From Archangium sp. (lineage in GTDB: Bacteria; Myxococcota; Myxococcia; Myxococcales; Myxococcaceae): a stretch of DNA of 64,000 bases. Below the pieces are notes generated by a model, which saw only the letters and a program-made list of their open reading frames with translations, was not told where the DNA came from and ran no database searches. A program made the position numbers and the translations under genes. Within the stretch, counting starts at the first letter, position 1. Each line of letters opens with the position of its first letter. Where the stretch lies: positions 50,673 through 114,672 of the forward strand of contig JALHMW010000015.1 in assembly GCA_022843845.1 (NCBI GenBank). The letters run 5' to 3'. Of this stretch, positions 47,076 to 56,864 are shown in pieces.

Positions 47076-47160
47076 CGATCACGAGCGCGGCAGGGACGAC
47101 TCGAGGGTCGACGTATTCAGGATGCGCACACGATCGATGACGCAGGTGTAGGGTTCCTCC

Positions 47161-49755
47161 ATGCGTCTCGCCCTTGCGCTGGCCCTCCTGTCGCTGCCCG
47201 TTGCCGCTGGAACCCGTCTCGTCGATGGAAACCCCGTCGACTGGACCGGCACCGCGCCGCTCGTCGCGCATCAGGCTGCGACGTCGGGCGACGAGTGGAT
47301 CCTTCGAGGGCTGGCGGGCGATCGACGGACCGATCCCGGCATGACGGATGACAGCGATCTCACCGAGGTGCGGCTCACGGCGGACGGCACGTATCTCTAT
47401 GGGTTGATCCGGCTCGCGAACATCTCGACGGCGAACACGGTGCACGTGGCGATCGGCATCGACACGCTTCAGGCCGGAGGGCAGACCTTTCTCGGCGATG
47501 ACAGCGGGCTGGCCGTGCGAGACGGCCTCAGGCCGAAGCGGCAGCTTGCACTCCACGTCGCGGGCTCGAACACCCCCGAGATCGAGTGGTTCGCCGGGTC
47601 CTCCTGGTACGCCATCGCTGCCTCGCAGATCGCGATCTCGACGACGGCGGACTGCATCGAGTTCCGTGTGCCGCTGAGCGACCTCAACGGGCTCGGCAAT
47701 ACGTCGTCCTTTCTGTTCACGCTCGCGACGTTCAACAACACGGTCGGGTGGAACAACCTGAGCGACACCACGGCGACTGCGGCGGTCGACGCCCTCGGTG
47801 TCCCCGGACAGGGAACGGCCAACGCGTGGGATCGGGAGATCAGCAACGGCGTCATCGACGTCGGGTGGTTGGTGACGTTGACCGGCTTGCTGACCGGGCC
47901 CACCGCCGCCCCGGCAGGCGAGTGCCAGCTCGGAACCGCCTCGGTGACCGGAAACGCGCCGTGCACGGCCTGCGACCCGAACCGCTTCACGCCGACGACC
48001 GGGGCCACGACGTGTCTCGATTGTCTGCCGGGGTTCGGCGCTGATGCTGGAGCTGCCAGCTGCGTGAGCTGCGCAGTCGGAACGGCTGGCTCGACGGCAG
48101 GCGGCGGATGTCGCCCATGCCTCGCCGGCACCTCGGCGCCCGCGCTGGGAAGCACGTCGTGTGTCGACTGCCCGGCAGGGCGCTTCAGCGGCGCTGGGGC
48201 CGGCTCGTGCACGCTCTGCTCGACGGGCCAGTTCGCGTCGATGCCAGCGTCGGCCTCGTGTTCCTCGTGTGCACCGGGGAACTTCGCGTCGACCCTCGGC
48301 TCGGTCAGCTGCGCCGCCTGCGCTCCTGGAACGTTCGCGGCAGACGCTGGCTCGGGCAACTGCATTCAGTGTGGCGCGGGGCAGTTCTCAGGCAGCGCGG
48401 CGAGCCGGTGCGACACGTGTGATGCAGGCACGTTCTCGCTGGCCGGCGCGAGCTCGTGTGTTGCGTGCGGCCCCGGGACTGCGGCTGGACCAGGCGCTGG
48501 TTCGTGCGTCACGTGCGGGCCCGGGCGCTACGCACCAACCGCAGGCGCTGGAACCTGCCTGGCGTGCGCGGCAGGAACGTTCACCGGCGCCATGGGCTCT
48601 CTCGGGTGTGCGCCGTGTCTGCCAGGCCGCTTCTCTGACGCCGGTTCGGCCGCGTGTACGCAGTGCCCCGGAGGCCAATTCGCTGCCGACGCCGGCTCGC
48701 CGAGCTGCGCGACGTGCGGAGCGGGCACGTTCTCGGCGATCGGCGCAGCCACCTGCAGCCTGTGTGCGCCGGGGACGACGTCGACTCCCGGAGCGACGGC
48801 GTGCAGCGGCTGTCAGCCAGGCAGCTTCTCGGACACTCCCGGCAGTGCGATGTGCACCTCGTGTCCAACCGGCAGCGCGCAGTCGAACTCCGGAGCGACC
48901 AGCTGTGCCCCGTGCGCTGGTGGAACGTTCTCTTCCGTGACGGGCGCGGCGATGTGCTCGACCTGCGCCGCCGGCTCGTTCTCTGCGATGAGCGGTGCGA
49001 GCAGCTGCGTACTGTGTCAGCCCGGTCAGGCCTCGGCAGCGGGAAGCACCTCGTGCGTGTCGTGTTCGCCTGGCTCCTTCTCGGCCTCGTCAGGGTCTGC
49101 CGTGTGCGCTGCGTGTCAGCCCGGGTTCTTCTCGGCGACGGCGGGCGCGGCCGCGTGCCTCCCGTGCGCGCCGGGCCAGTTCGCGTCGACGATGGGCGCG
49201 ACCCAGTGTGTCTCGTGTCCGATCGGCACGTTCTCGAACGCCCCGGGCGCCTCGACGTGCAGCCTGTGTCCAGCAGGCTCGACAGCACCGATCGGCTCGA
49301 CCACGTGCTTTGCGCTCGATGGAGGCGCGCCCATCGATGCGGGCGTTCCGATCGTCGATGCGGGCGCACCAGTCGACGCTGGGCTTCTCGTTGATGCGGG
49401 AGTGACCGACGCCGGATCTTCGCCAATCGACGCAGGCCTCCCAACCGATGCGGGGGCCGCCATCGACGCAGGCGTCATCGACGCAGGAGCGGTGGACGCC
49501 GGAGCACCCCTCGACGCCGGCGTGGCGATCGACGCGGGTTCGCTCCCCGATGCCGGTTCGCCTCCCGATGCCGGCCCTGTCGACGCAGGGAGCCTCACGC
49601 CTGTGCCAGACGCCGGCAGCGCACGCGACGCAGGACCGGGGATGCCTGAGATGCCCACGGGCTGCGGGTGCACCACCTCACCGTCTGCGCTCTGGCTCAT
49701 CGCTGGAGTCGTCCTCGTGCTCAGCCGTCGTCGTCGCACCGGGACCGCGGCATGA
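47161..49755 (+). CDS. Cys-rich repeat surface protein with MYXO-CTERM-like tail
   Basis: 864 residues with a signal peptide about 1-16. Residues about 20-245 form a beta-rich domain. From about 250 to 720 come some 20 short Cys-rich units with pattern C-x2-C ... G-x-(F/T)-(A/S)-(G)-S-C (SCVxC ... PGTFS), as in ephrin-receptor-like or GCC2/GCC3 repeats. About 100 residues of (D/P)-A-G linker follow (DAGVPIVDAG and variants). The end is GCGC, a membrane helix (ALWLIAGVVLVL) and SRRRR: the layout of MYXO-CTERM sorting signals that lead to cell-surface processing. The stop overlaps the next start. Likely displayed on the outside; role unknown. Confidence 0.8.
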   Translation: MRLALALALLSLPVAAGTRLVDGNPVDWTGTAPLVAHQAATSGDEWILRGLAGDRRTDPGMTDDSDLTEVRLTADGTYLYGLIRLANISTANTVHVAIGIDTLQAGGQTFLGDDSGLAVRDGLRPKRQLALHVAGSNTPEIEWFAGSSWYAIAASQIAISTTADCIEFRVPLSDLNGLGNTSSFLFTLATFNNTVGWNNLSDTTATAAVDALGVPGQGTANAWDREISNGVIDVGWLVTLTGLLTGPTAAPAGECQLGTASVTGNAPCTACDPNRFTPTTGATTCLDCLPGFGADAGAASCVSCAVGTAGSTAGGGCRPCLAGTSAPALGSTSCVDCPAGRFSGAGAGSCTLCSTGQFASMPASASCSSCAPGNFASTLGSVSCAACAPGTFAADAGSGNCIQCGAGQFSGSAASRCDTCDAGTFSLAGASSCVACGPGTAAGPGAGSCVTCGPGRYAPTAGAGTCLACAAGTFTGAMGSLGCAPCLPGRFSDAGSAACTQCPGGQFAADAGSPSCATCGAGTFSAIGAATCSLCAPGTTSTPGATACSGCQPGSFSDTPGSAMCTSCPTGSAQSNSGATSCAPCAGGTFSSVTGAAMCSTCAAGSFSAMSGASSCVLCQPGQASAAGSTSCVSCSPGSFSASSGSAVCAACQPGFFSATAGAAACLPCAPGQFASTMGATQCVSCPIGTFSNAPGASTCSLCPAGSTAPIGSTTCFALDGGAPIDAGVPIVDAGAPVDAGLLVDAGVTDAGSSPIDAGLPTDAGAAIDAGVIDAGAVDAGAPLDAGVAIDAGSLPDAGSPPDAGPVDAGSLTPVPDAGSARDAGPGMPEMPTGCGCTTSPSALWLIAGVVLVLSRRRRTGTAA
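49315..49645 (+). repeat. in-frame DAG-coding simple repeat
   Basis: A low-complexity run made of close variants of GACGCAGGC/GATGCGGGC spaced by one to three other codons, coding the Asp-Ala-Gly linker before the sorting tail. It explains the local self-similarity and is a likely site of slippage and length variation between strains. Confidence 0.8.
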
Positions 49756-50651
49756 AGCTCGCCGACCTCGCCGTCACGCATCACTTCGTCGATCTGCCGA
49801 AGCTGCGCATGCACTACGTCGAGAAGGGCGAGGGCCCGCTCGTGGTGCTGCTGCACGGCTTCCCCGAGATGTGGTGGTCGTGGCGCTACCAGATCGACGC
49901 GCTCGCGAACGCCGGCTTCCGGGTGATCGCGCCAGATCAACGCGGCTACGGAGAGACCTCCACGCACGGCCCGTACGATCTCGACACGCTCGCGGGCGAC
50001 CTCTGCCACCTCGTGGAGTCCCTCGGCGCCGGCCCGCGCGCGAAGATCGTCGGCCACGACTGGGGTGGCGCGGTCGCCTGGCACCTCGCCTCCCACCGCC
50101 CGGAGTTCTGCGAGCGCGTCGCGGTGCTCAACTGCCCTCATCCTGCGGTGATGCGTGAGGCGCTCCTCAGCAACCTCTCGTTGGGGCAGCTGAAGCGCTC
50201 CTGGTACATGTTCTTCTTCCAGCTCCCCTTCGTGCCCGAGTACTTCCTGACGAAGGACGACGCCGAGCTGATGCCACGCACCTTGCGCGCCGCCTCGAGA
50301 GACCGCTCACACTGGACCGACGACGACGTACGGCCGTTCCGTGACGCGATTCAACGCCCGGGCACCGCGAGCGGCATGCTCGGCTGGTACCGCGAAGCGA
50401 TTCGCTCGGGGTTCTCGAAGCCCTTCACGCCTCCGAAGTACCCACCGATCACCTGTGACTCGTTGCTGCTGTGGGGGAACGCAGACCCCGCGCTCGACTT
50501 CAAGATCCTGGTCCCGGGCACCGAGAAGTACGCCCCGAAGCTCCGCGTCGTGCAGATCGAAGGCAGCGGTCACTTCGTGCAGAGCGAACGGCCGGACGAG
50601 GTGAACGCCGAGCTGGTGAAGTTCCTCAGTACGACCACGGGAACTTCTTGA
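49752..50651 (+). CDS. alpha/beta hydrolase of epoxide hydrolase type
   Basis: 299 residues from ATG 49752, overlapping the surface-protein stop (ATGA). Oxyanion HGFPEMWWSWRYQ at about 35-47; nucleophile Asp103 in GHDWGG, which marks the epoxide hydrolase/haloalkane dehalogenase group rather than Ser esterases; catalytic His in GSGHFVQSERP. DQRGYGETS is family-typical. Acts on epoxides or similar electrophiles; natural substrate unknown. Its 3' end overlaps menB by 26 bases on the other strand. Confidence 0.88.
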   Translation: MKLADLAVTHHFVDLPKLRMHYVEKGEGPLVVLLHGFPEMWWSWRYQIDALANAGFRVIAPDQRGYGETSTHGPYDLDTLAGDLCHLVESLGAGPRAKIVGHDWGGAVAWHLASHRPEFCERVAVLNCPHPAVMREALLSNLSLGQLKRSWYMFFFQLPFVPEYFLTKDDAELMPRTLRAASRDRSHWTDDDVRPFRDAIQRPGTASGMLGWYREAIRSGFSKPFTPPKYPPITCDSLLLWGNADPALDFKILVPGTEKYAPKLRVVQIEGSGHFVQSERPDEVNAELVKFLSTTTGTS

Positions 50652-51522
50652 AGTTGCGTTTTCGCTTCTGAACGAAGGCGTCACGCCCCTCCGCCGCCTC
50701 TTCGGTTCCATAGGCCAACCGCGTCGCTTCACCTGCGAACAGCTGCTGACCCACGAGCCCTTCATCGGGAAGGTTGAAGCCGTACTTGAGCATCTTGATC
50801 GCGGTCGGGCTCTTGGTGTTGACCTCGGCAGCCCAGTCGAGCGCCGCGTCTTCGAGCTGCGCGTGCGGGACCACCAGGTTGACCATGCCCATCTGAAAGG
50901 CCTCGTCGGCCGAGTAGTTCTTCCCGATGAAGAAGATCTCACGCGCGCGCTTCTGGCCGATCTGCCGAGCCAGCAACGCCGAGCCGTAGCCCGAGTCGAA
51001 GCTCGCGACGTCGGCGTCGGTCTGCTTGAAGACCGCGTGCTCCTTGCTCGCGATCGTCATGTCGCAGACGACGTGCAGGCTGTGCCCACCACCGACCGCC
51101 CAGCCGGGGACGACCGCGATGACGACCTTCGGGAGGAAGCGGATCTGCCGCTGCACCTCGAGGATGTGCAGGCGACCGAGCCCGGCGGGATCCGAGGCCT
51201 TGTCGTCTTTCTCGTACTGATAGCCGTCCTTGCCGCGAATGCGCTGATCGCCGCCCGAGCAGAAGGCCCAGCCGCCGTCCTTCTTCGAGGGGCCGTTCCC
51301 GGTGATGAGCACGGCGCCGACGTCGGTCATGAAGCGCGTCGCGTCGAGGGCGCGGAAGAGCTCGTCGACGGTGCGCGGGCGAAACGCGTTGCGGACCTCG
51401 GGACGATTGAACGCGATGCGAACGGTGCCCTGATCGACGGCGCGGTGGAAGGTGATGTCCTTGAAGGCGTGGCCTTCGACTTCGCGCCAGCGGGCCGGGT
51501 TGAAGATCGTCGAGACGGTCAT
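50626..51522 (-). CDS. menB: 1,4-dihydroxy-2-naphthoyl-CoA synthase
   Basis: 298 residues from ATG 51522. It cyclises O-succinylbenzoyl-CoA in menaquinone synthesis. MenB-specific features on the crotonase fold: ITFHRAVDQGTVRIAFNRPEVRNAFRP in pieces, AFCSGGDQRIRG, GWAVGGGHSLHVVCD, ASFDSGYGS and the C-terminal NFKKFPWSY. Last gene of a minus-strand series pdxJ-nnrDE-tsaE-menB, 43 bases after tsaE. Other men genes are not in the window. Confidence 0.95.
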   Translation of the reverse strand: MTVSTIFNPARWREVEGHAFKDITFHRAVDQGTVRIAFNRPEVRNAFRPRTVDELFRALDATRFMTDVGAVLITGNGPSKKDGGWAFCSGGDQRIRGKDGYQYEKDDKASDPAGLGRLHILEVQRQIRFLPKVVIAVVPGWAVGGGHSLHVVCDMTIASKEHAVFKQTDADVASFDSGYGSALLARQIGQKRAREIFFIGKNYSADEAFQMGMVNLVVPHAQLEDAALDWAAEVNTKSPTAIKMLKYGFNLPDEGLVGQQLFAGEATRLAYGTEEAAEGRDAFVQKRKRNFKKFPWSY

Positions 51523-51565
51523 GCCGCCCGAGTAGCGCCGTGCCCGGGCGGGCGCACGCGCAAAG

Positions 51566-52063
51566 TCACGGAGCCGTTGGCGCCGGGCCCAACCACGCCT
51601 CGACGAGCCGCTGCGAACGCTCCCCACGGGCGAAGACCTTCAGACGCCGGGTGTCTGGAGAGAGGACCTCGAGCTCGATGAGCACCGAGTCGTCTGGCCG
51701 CGCAGACGGCACCTGTGACACCCACTCCACCAGCATGGCCCCGTCTGACTCGAGCAGATCGAAGTAGCCCGTCGCGAACAGATCGCCCTCGCCCCGAAGC
51801 CGGTACAGATCGGCGTGATGCAGCGGCAGGCGGCCCGTGTACGTCTGCACGATCGAATAGGTCGGGCTCGAGACGTCATCGGGAGGCACGCCGGCGCCTC
51901 GGGCGACGCCTCGAGAGAAGAGCGTCTTCCCGGCGCCGAGCTGCCCGTCGAGCCCCACGAAGTCACCGAGGGAGAGCACCCTGCCCAGCCGCTCCCCCAG
52001 CGCGAACGTCTCGTCCGTCGAGCGAGCCTCGACCTGGCGAATCACCGTCCCCAGCGCGTCCAC
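51566..52063 (-). CDS. tsaE: tRNA threonylcarbamoyl adenosine ATPase TsaE
   Basis: 165 residues from GTG 52063. TsaE is the ATPase of the TsaBDE complex making t6A37 in tRNAs reading ANN codons. P-loop GQLGAGKT at 40-47; SSPTYSIVQTY; HHADLYRL; LVEWV. The start lies 22 bases inside the 3' end of nnrDE, so coupled translation is likely. Confidence 0.95.
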   Translation of the reverse strand: MDALGTVIRQVEARSTDETFALGERLGRVLSLGDFVGLDGQLGAGKTLFSRGVARGAGVPPDDVSSPTYSIVQTYTGRLPLHHADLYRLRGEGDLFATGYFDLLESDGAMLVEWVSQVPSARPDDSVLIELEVLSPDTRRLKVFARGERSQRLVEAWLGPAPTAP

Positions 52064-53571
52064 ACGTCACCCAGGTGATCGATCAGATCAGACGCGATGA
52101 GGCCGAGCTGACCACGCCGTGCCGCCGCGAGATCGCCCGAGGCGCCATGCGCCCACGCGCCGACGACGGCTGCGTCTTCGGTCGAGAGCCCCTGCGCCAG
52201 CAACGCACCAGTGAGCCCTGCGAGCACGTCGCCGCTCCCGCCTGTCGCCATGCCGGCGTTTCCGGTGGGGTTGATGAACACGGCCCCGTCATGCCGCGAG
52301 ATGATCGTGCGCGCGCCCTTGAGCAGGAGCACCACCGAGTGCTGGGCCGCGAAGCTGCGCGCGATGCCGACGCGATCGGCGGCGATCTCGGCCGTCGTCT
52401 TCCCGATGAGACGCGCCATCTCGCCCGGGTGTGGCGTCAGCAGGATCTCGCCCTTGGCCTTGTCGAGCACCGAGGGGTTGGCCGCGATGGCGTTGAGCGC
52501 ATCGGCGTCGAGCACGCACGGAATCGAGAGCTCTTCGAGCAGCGCCCCGAGGAGCCGGCCCGTCTCGTCACCGCGCGCGATGCCCGGCCCGATCACCAGC
52601 GCCTGCTTGCCGTCCGCCGCCTCGAGAATGGAGTTGAAGTCAGCGAGGCAGAGCGGCCCGTCGTTCACCAGCTCGACGCCCATGATCTCAGGCGTGTGCT
52701 GCATGATCGGCTGCAGCGACTCTGGCCTCGTCGCGACCGTGACCAGCCCCGCGCCACTTCGGAGCGCCGCCTTCGCCACCAGCGCCGCCGCGCCCGTCTT
52801 GCCCCAGCTCCCCGCGATCACCAGCACATGACCGAAGGTGCCCTTGTGCGACTCGGCGCGACGCTGCGGGAGCCGTCCCCGCACGTCGGATTCCTCGAGC
52901 AGGAAGGTGCCCTGGTTGGCCAGCACCGTGTGCGCCGCGCGGGGAATCCCGATGTCGACGAGCTCGATGGCTCCTGAACGGCTGGCGCCCGGCTCGATCA
53001 CCTGACCGACCTTCAAGAAGCCGAACGCCGTGGTGACATCGGCGGTGACGCACGGCGCGAACGGAACACCCGTGTCCGAGTTGAGGCCCGAGGGGACATC
53101 GGCGGCGACCACCTTCGCTCCAGCGGCGCGCCACACCGAGATTCGGCCGATGGCGTCGACGAAGACACCTTCGGGCGCACGGTTGAGTCCGGTGCCGAAG
53201 ATCGCGTCGATCACCACGTCTCCGGTGCCGATGGGCATGTCTTCGGAGATCGGCGCGAACGAGAGCCCCGACGCCGTCATCGCGCGGGCGTTGCGTGCAG
53301 CGTCGCCCTGGAGCGAGCCGACGTCTCCGAGGAGCTCGATGAAGACCATGCGACCTGCGCTCGCGAGGTGCCGGGCCGCGACGACGCCGTCTCCGCCATT
53401 GTTCCCTGTGCCGCAGAGAATGAAGAACCGCCCCTGAGGCCCCGCGAGCGTGAGCGCGGCCCTGGCGAGCGCAGCCCCGGCGTTCTCCATCAACACCGAG
53501 CCGGGCATGCCGTGATCGGCCGACGCCGCGTCGACCCGGCGCATCTCTTGAGCCGTGAGCGCGCGCTTCAC
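52042..53571 (-). CDS. nnrDE: bifunctional NAD(P)HX epimerase/dehydratase
   Basis: 509 residues. It repairs damaged NAD(P)H: the N-terminal YjeF-type epimerase (about 1-215: [35 protein letters not shown]) and the C-terminal ADP-dependent dehydratase of ribokinase type (about 230-505: [43 protein letters not shown]). The start overlaps the pdxJ stop by 4 bases and the end overlaps tsaE, so the three are one unit. Confidence 0.96.
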   Translation of the reverse strand: MKRALTAQEMRRVDAASADHGMPGSVLMENAGAALARAALTLAGPQGRFFILCGTGNNGGDGVVAARHLASAGRMVFIELLGDVGSLQGDAARNARAMTASGLSFAPISEDMPIGTGDVVIDAIFGTGLNRAPEGVFVDAIGRISVWRAAGAKVVAADVPSGLNSDTGVPFAPCVTADVTTAFGFLKVGQVIEPGASRSGAIELVDIGIPRAAHTVLANQGTFLLEESDVRGRLPQRRAESHKGTFGHVLVIAGSWGKTGAAALVAKAALRSGAGLVTVATRPESLQPIMQHTPEIMGVELVNDGPLCLADFNSILEAADGKQALVIGPGIARGDETGRLLGALLEELSIPCVLDADALNAIAANPSVLDKAKGEILLTPHPGEMARLIGKTTAEIAADRVGIARSFAAQHSVVLLLKGARTIISRHDGAVFINPTGNAGMATGGSGDVLAGLTGALLAQGLSTEDAAVVGAWAHGASGDLAAARRGQLGLIASDLIDHLGDVWTRWGR

Positions 53572-54287
53572 GGGTTCCTCAGCAGCTCCACCATCTCCCT
53601 CACGGCGCGATCGAAGCCGACCATCACCGCGCGACCGACGATGGCGTGGCCGATGTTGAGCTCGTCGATCTCGGCGATGCGCGCGATGGGCCGCACGTTG
53701 TCGTAGTTCAACCCGTGCCCCGCGGCGCAGCCCATGCCCAGCTTGGTGGCGGCCTTGGCGGCGTCGACGATGCGCGAGAGCTCGCGTTGACGCTCCTTGT
53801 CGCTGTGCGCCTCGCAGTACCGGCCCGTGTGGAGCTCGATGCGATCGGCGCTGACGCGGTGCGACGACTTCACCTGATCGAGATCGGGGTCGATGAACAA
53901 CGAGACGACGATGTCGCCGTCTTTCAGGTTCTTGACCACCTTGCTGATGAGATCTTTCTGCGAGGTGACGTCGAGGCCGCCTTCGGTGGTGAGCTCTTCA
54001 CGGCGCTCCGGGACGAGCGTGACGAGGTCGGGCTTGTACTCGTACGCGACCTTCACCATCTCTTGAGTCGCGGCCATCTCGAGGTTGAGGAGCGTCTGCA
54101 CGGTCTGGCGCAGCACCTTGAGATCGCGCTCCTGAATGTGCCGGCGATCTTCGCGCAGGTGAATCGTGATCTGCCCTGCCCCGGCCAGCTCGGAGAGCGC
54201 GGCCGCCGTCACCGGGTCGGGGTAGGTGGTCTTTCGGGCCTGGCGAAGCGTGGCGACGTGGTCGACGTTCACACCGAGTCGTTGCAT
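53568..54287 (-). CDS. pdxJ: pyridoxine 5'-phosphate synthase
   Basis: 239 residues. It condenses 1-deoxyxylulose-5-phosphate with 3-amino-2-oxopropyl phosphate in DXP-dependent vitamin B6 synthesis. PdxJ motifs: [14 protein letters not shown] near the start, [58 protein letters not shown]. First gene of the unit pdxJ-nnrDE-tsaE-menB. The presence of DXP-dependent B6 synthesis shows DXP is made here although isoprenoids appear to use mevalonate. Confidence 0.97.
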   Translation of the reverse strand: MQRLGVNVDHVATLRQARKTTYPDPVTAAALSELAGAGQITIHLREDRRHIQERDLKVLRQTVQTLLNLEMAATQEMVKVAYEYKPDLVTLVPERREELTTEGGLDVTSQKDLISKVVKNLKDGDIVVSLFIDPDLDQVKSSHRVSADRIELHTGRYCEAHSDKERQRELSRIVDAAKAATKLGMGCAAGHGLNYDNVRPIARIAEIDELNIGHAIVGRAVMVGFDRAVREMVELLRNP

Positions 54288-54344
54288 GCCCCCGATCTAC
54301 ACCCTGCCTCGCACTCGTGCCTCTTTCAGGTATCTTCCCCGGCC

Positions 54345-54662
54345 ATGGTCGTCAGCGACGAGCTGTCGAAGAGGGTCGGCGTCGAGGTGGCGTCCGACGC
54401 CTGGCGCGACGTGCACGCGGAGTTGGTCGAGTACGTGAAGCACGTACTCTCGGGCCTGCGCACGTCGAACGTCGTCCTGGGCATGGGCCTGGGGTTGCCG
54501 ACCGAAGCGGTGAGCGAGCTGCGATACGGCCGCGCGACTGGCCTGCGGGTGGACGAGCTGATGACCGTGCTCGAGAAGCTCGAGCTGACGATCACCCTCG
54601 ACGCTCAGCCTGACGGACGCATCGGCGTCGGCTTCGGTGCGCCCGAGCTTCGGCTGACCTGA
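54345..54662 (+). CDS. small helix-turn-helix-like protein
   Basis: 105 residues from ATG 54345. The segment LGMGLGLPTEAVSELRYGRATGLRVDELMTVLEKLELTI, given in pieces, has the shape of an XRE-like helix-turn-helix (LGLPTEAVSEL, then GRATGLRVDELMTVL) as in small antitoxin-type regulators, though it is not canonical. The N-terminal 35 residues are helical. Divergent from pdxJ and convergent with the hydrolase, 2 bases apart. Probable DNA-binding; target unknown. Confidence 0.55.
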   Translation: MVVSDELSKRVGVEVASDAWRDVHAELVEYVKHVLSGLRTSNVVLGMGLGLPTEAVSELRYGRATGLRVDELMTVLEKLELTITLDAQPDGRIGVGFGAPELRLT

Positions 54663-54664
54663 GT

Positions 54665-55432
54665 TCAGTGGTGCCGAATCGACTCGAGCACCGCCACAGG
54701 GTGCTCCTCTGGCACGCAGTGCCCGACGTCCTTGAGCACGCGGAAGTCTGCGCCGAGCGCGATGGCGAGCTGCTCTCCCTGGATGATCGGCACCAGCGGA
54801 TCACGATCGCCCCAGAGCACGCGCTTGGGGAAGGCACCTGCGGCGAGCGCGTCTTTCGGCAGCCGGAACCGGCCGACCGAGCGCAGCGAATCGAGCATGC
54901 CGGTGATGAACCCGTCGGCCCGCAACGACTCGAGGTAGTGCTCGACGGTGTCGTCCTTGAACGCGCCCGGCTGGCCCCAGAGCCAGCGCAGATAGTTCTT
55001 CACCATCGGCCGCCACATCGGCGTCGCGCTCATCCACATCGTCGACATCGGCGCGAGCGGCGACTCGAGGAAGAGGCGGACCTCAGGCGGCAATCCGAGG
55101 GCGGGCGCGCTGGCGACGGTCAACGACGAGACCCGCTGTGGAAACTTCGCGGCGTACGAGAGCGCGACCAGCCCGCCGAAGCTGTGCCCAAAGAGGCGGA
55201 AGTGCGTCAGCCCGCGATTGACGAGGAAGGGCTCGAGCGCAGTCGCGATCGCGTCGGGCGTATTCTCGGCCCAGTTGCGGGAGCGCCCACTGCGGGGAAG
55301 ATCGATCGCGAGAAAGCGGTGCTGCTCGCCACCCTCGGTGATCACGCCATCGAAGACCCGGTGCGAGGCGCCCAGGCCGTGAATGAGCACTATCGGCTCG
55401 CCCTGCCCTTCATCTCGATAGTGAATCGGCAT
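54665..55432 (-). CDS. alpha/beta hydrolase with Ser nucleophile
   Basis: 255 residues. Oxyanion LIHGLGASHRVFD, nucleophile Ser in GHSFGGLVAL, Asp in WGDRDPLVP and His in GHCVPEEHP: an intact triad of an esterase/lipase-like hydrolase. Lid region between about 130-180. Starts at the very next base after the glmM stop, so co-transcribed. Substrate unknown. Confidence 0.88.
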   Translation of the reverse strand: MPIHYRDEGQGEPIVLIHGLGASHRVFDGVITEGGEQHRFLAIDLPRSGRSRNWAENTPDAIATALEPFLVNRGLTHFRLFGHSFGGLVALSYAAKFPQRVSSLTVASAPALGLPPEVRLFLESPLAPMSTMWMSATPMWRPMVKNYLRWLWGQPGAFKDDTVEHYLESLRADGFITGMLDSLRSVGRFRLPKDALAAGAFPKRVLWGDRDPLVPIIQGEQLAIALGADFRVLKDVGHCVPEEHPVAVLESIRHH

Positions 55433-56812
55433 TCAGCACAGTGCCCGTTGAAGGGCGGCACCGATCTCCTCTGCGTACTGCTTGATGCGTTTGGCGTCTG
55501 TTCCTTCGACGAGCACTCGCGCCTTGGGCTCCGTTCCAGAATAACGAACGAGCACCCGGCCTTCTTTGCCCAGCTTCTTCTCCACCTGCCCGATCGTCTT
55601 CATCACCTCGGGGAGATTCGCGAGGTCGCGCTTCTCCTTCACGACGACGTTGAGGAGCACCTGCGGGACCGGCGAGAAGATCGTCGTCAGCTCGCTGAGC
55701 GGCTTCTGCGATCGCACCATCAACGCCAGCACCTGCAGCGCCGCCAGCGTGCCGTCGCCCGTCGTGGCGTGATCGAGGAAGACGAGGTGGCCTGACTGCT
55801 CGCCCCCGAAGACGTAGCCGTGCTTGCGCATCTCTTCGACGACGTGGCGATCGCCGACGTTGGTGCGCACCACCTTCACGCCCCACGCCGCCACCGCGCG
55901 CTCGAGCCCCACGTTCGACATGACCGTGGTGACGAGGGTCTTCTTCTTCAGCGCCTTGCGGGCCACCATCTCCTGCGTGCAGATGGCCATGATCGCGTCG
56001 CCATCGACGATCTTCCCCTTCTCGTCGACCACGATCAGCCGATCGGCATCTCCATCGAGCGCCACGCCGAGGTGGGCCTTGTGCTTGAGCACGGCCTTCT
56101 GGAGCGCCTCGGGGTGCAGCGCTCCGCACTTGTCGTTGATGTTCTTGCCGTCAGGCTCGACGCCGATCGCCACCACGTCGGCGCCCAGCTCTTCGAGCAC
56201 CTCGGGCGCGACCCGGTACGCAGCGCCGTGCGCGCAGTCGACGACCAGCCTCAACCCCTCGAGGGTGAGCTCTCGCGGGAAGGTGTTCTTGAGGAAGACG
56301 ATGTAGCGGCCGCGGGCGTCGTCGAGGCGTACGGCGCCTCCGACGCGGGTGGCGGTGGGCCGCAGGGAGTCGAGGGCCTTCTCGAAGATCAGCGTCTCGA
56401 TCTTCCGCTCGATCTCGTCGGCTAGCTTGTAGCCGTCGCGCCCGAAGAACTTGATGCCGTTGTCCTCGTACGGGTTGTGCGAGGCCGAGATGACAGCGCC
56501 GGCGTCGGCCCGCATCGAGGTGGTGAGGTTGGCGATGGCGGGCGTCGGGAGCGGGCCGATGAGATCGACGTCGACGCCCATCGACATGATGCCGGCCGCG
56601 AGCGCATTCTCGAGCATGTAGCCCGACAGGCGCGTGTCCTTGCCGATGATGACGCGGTGACGGTGATCGCCCGAGCGGCAGATGTACGCGAGCGCGCGGC
56701 CGAGCTGCATCGCCATCTCGGCGGTCATCGGGAACACGTTGGCGACGCCTCGCACGCCGTCGGTGCCAAAGAGGCGCGGGTGGACGAGTCCATTCGAGTC
56801 GGCGGTCTTCAT
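55433..56812 (-). CDS. glmM: phosphoglucosamine mutase
   Basis: 459 residues. Converts glucosamine-6-P to glucosamine-1-P for peptidoglycan and lipopolysaccharide. [12 protein letters not shown] near residue 14; phosphoserine loop [16 protein letters not shown] with Ser111; metal loop [14 protein letters not shown]; sugar-binding [10 protein letters not shown]; phosphate loop [15 protein letters not shown]. Located in the conserved order ftsH-folP-glmM. Confidence 0.97.
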   Translation of the reverse strand: MKTADSNGLVHPRLFGTDGVRGVANVFPMTAEMAMQLGRALAYICRSGDHRHRVIIGKDTRLSGYMLENALAAGIMSMGVDVDLIGPLPTPAIANLTTSMRADAGAVISASHNPYEDNGIKFFGRDGYKLADEIERKIETLIFEKALDSLRPTATRVGGAVRLDDARGRYIVFLKNTFPRELTLEGLRLVVDCAHGAAYRVAPEVLEELGADVVAIGVEPDGKNINDKCGALHPEALQKAVLKHKAHLGVALDGDADRLIVVDEKGKIVDGDAIMAICTQEMVARKALKKKTLVTTVMSNVGLERAVAAWGVKVVRTNVGDRHVVEEMRKHGYVFGGEQSGHLVFLDHATTGDGTLAALQVLALMVRSQKPLSELTTIFSPVPQVLLNVVVKEKRDLANLPEVMKTIGQVEKKLGKEGRVLVRYSGTEPKARVLVEGTDAKRIKQYAEEIGAALQRALC

Positions 56813-56864
56813 GCGCGCGGCTCTTACTGCCAGCGCACCTGGCTCACCAGCAGCACGGTGGCCC

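Noticed and set aside
49315..49645. Simple GATGCGGGC-like repeats as possible intergenic satellite
   Set aside because: They are in frame inside the Cys-rich surface protein and encode its Asp-Ala-Gly linker.
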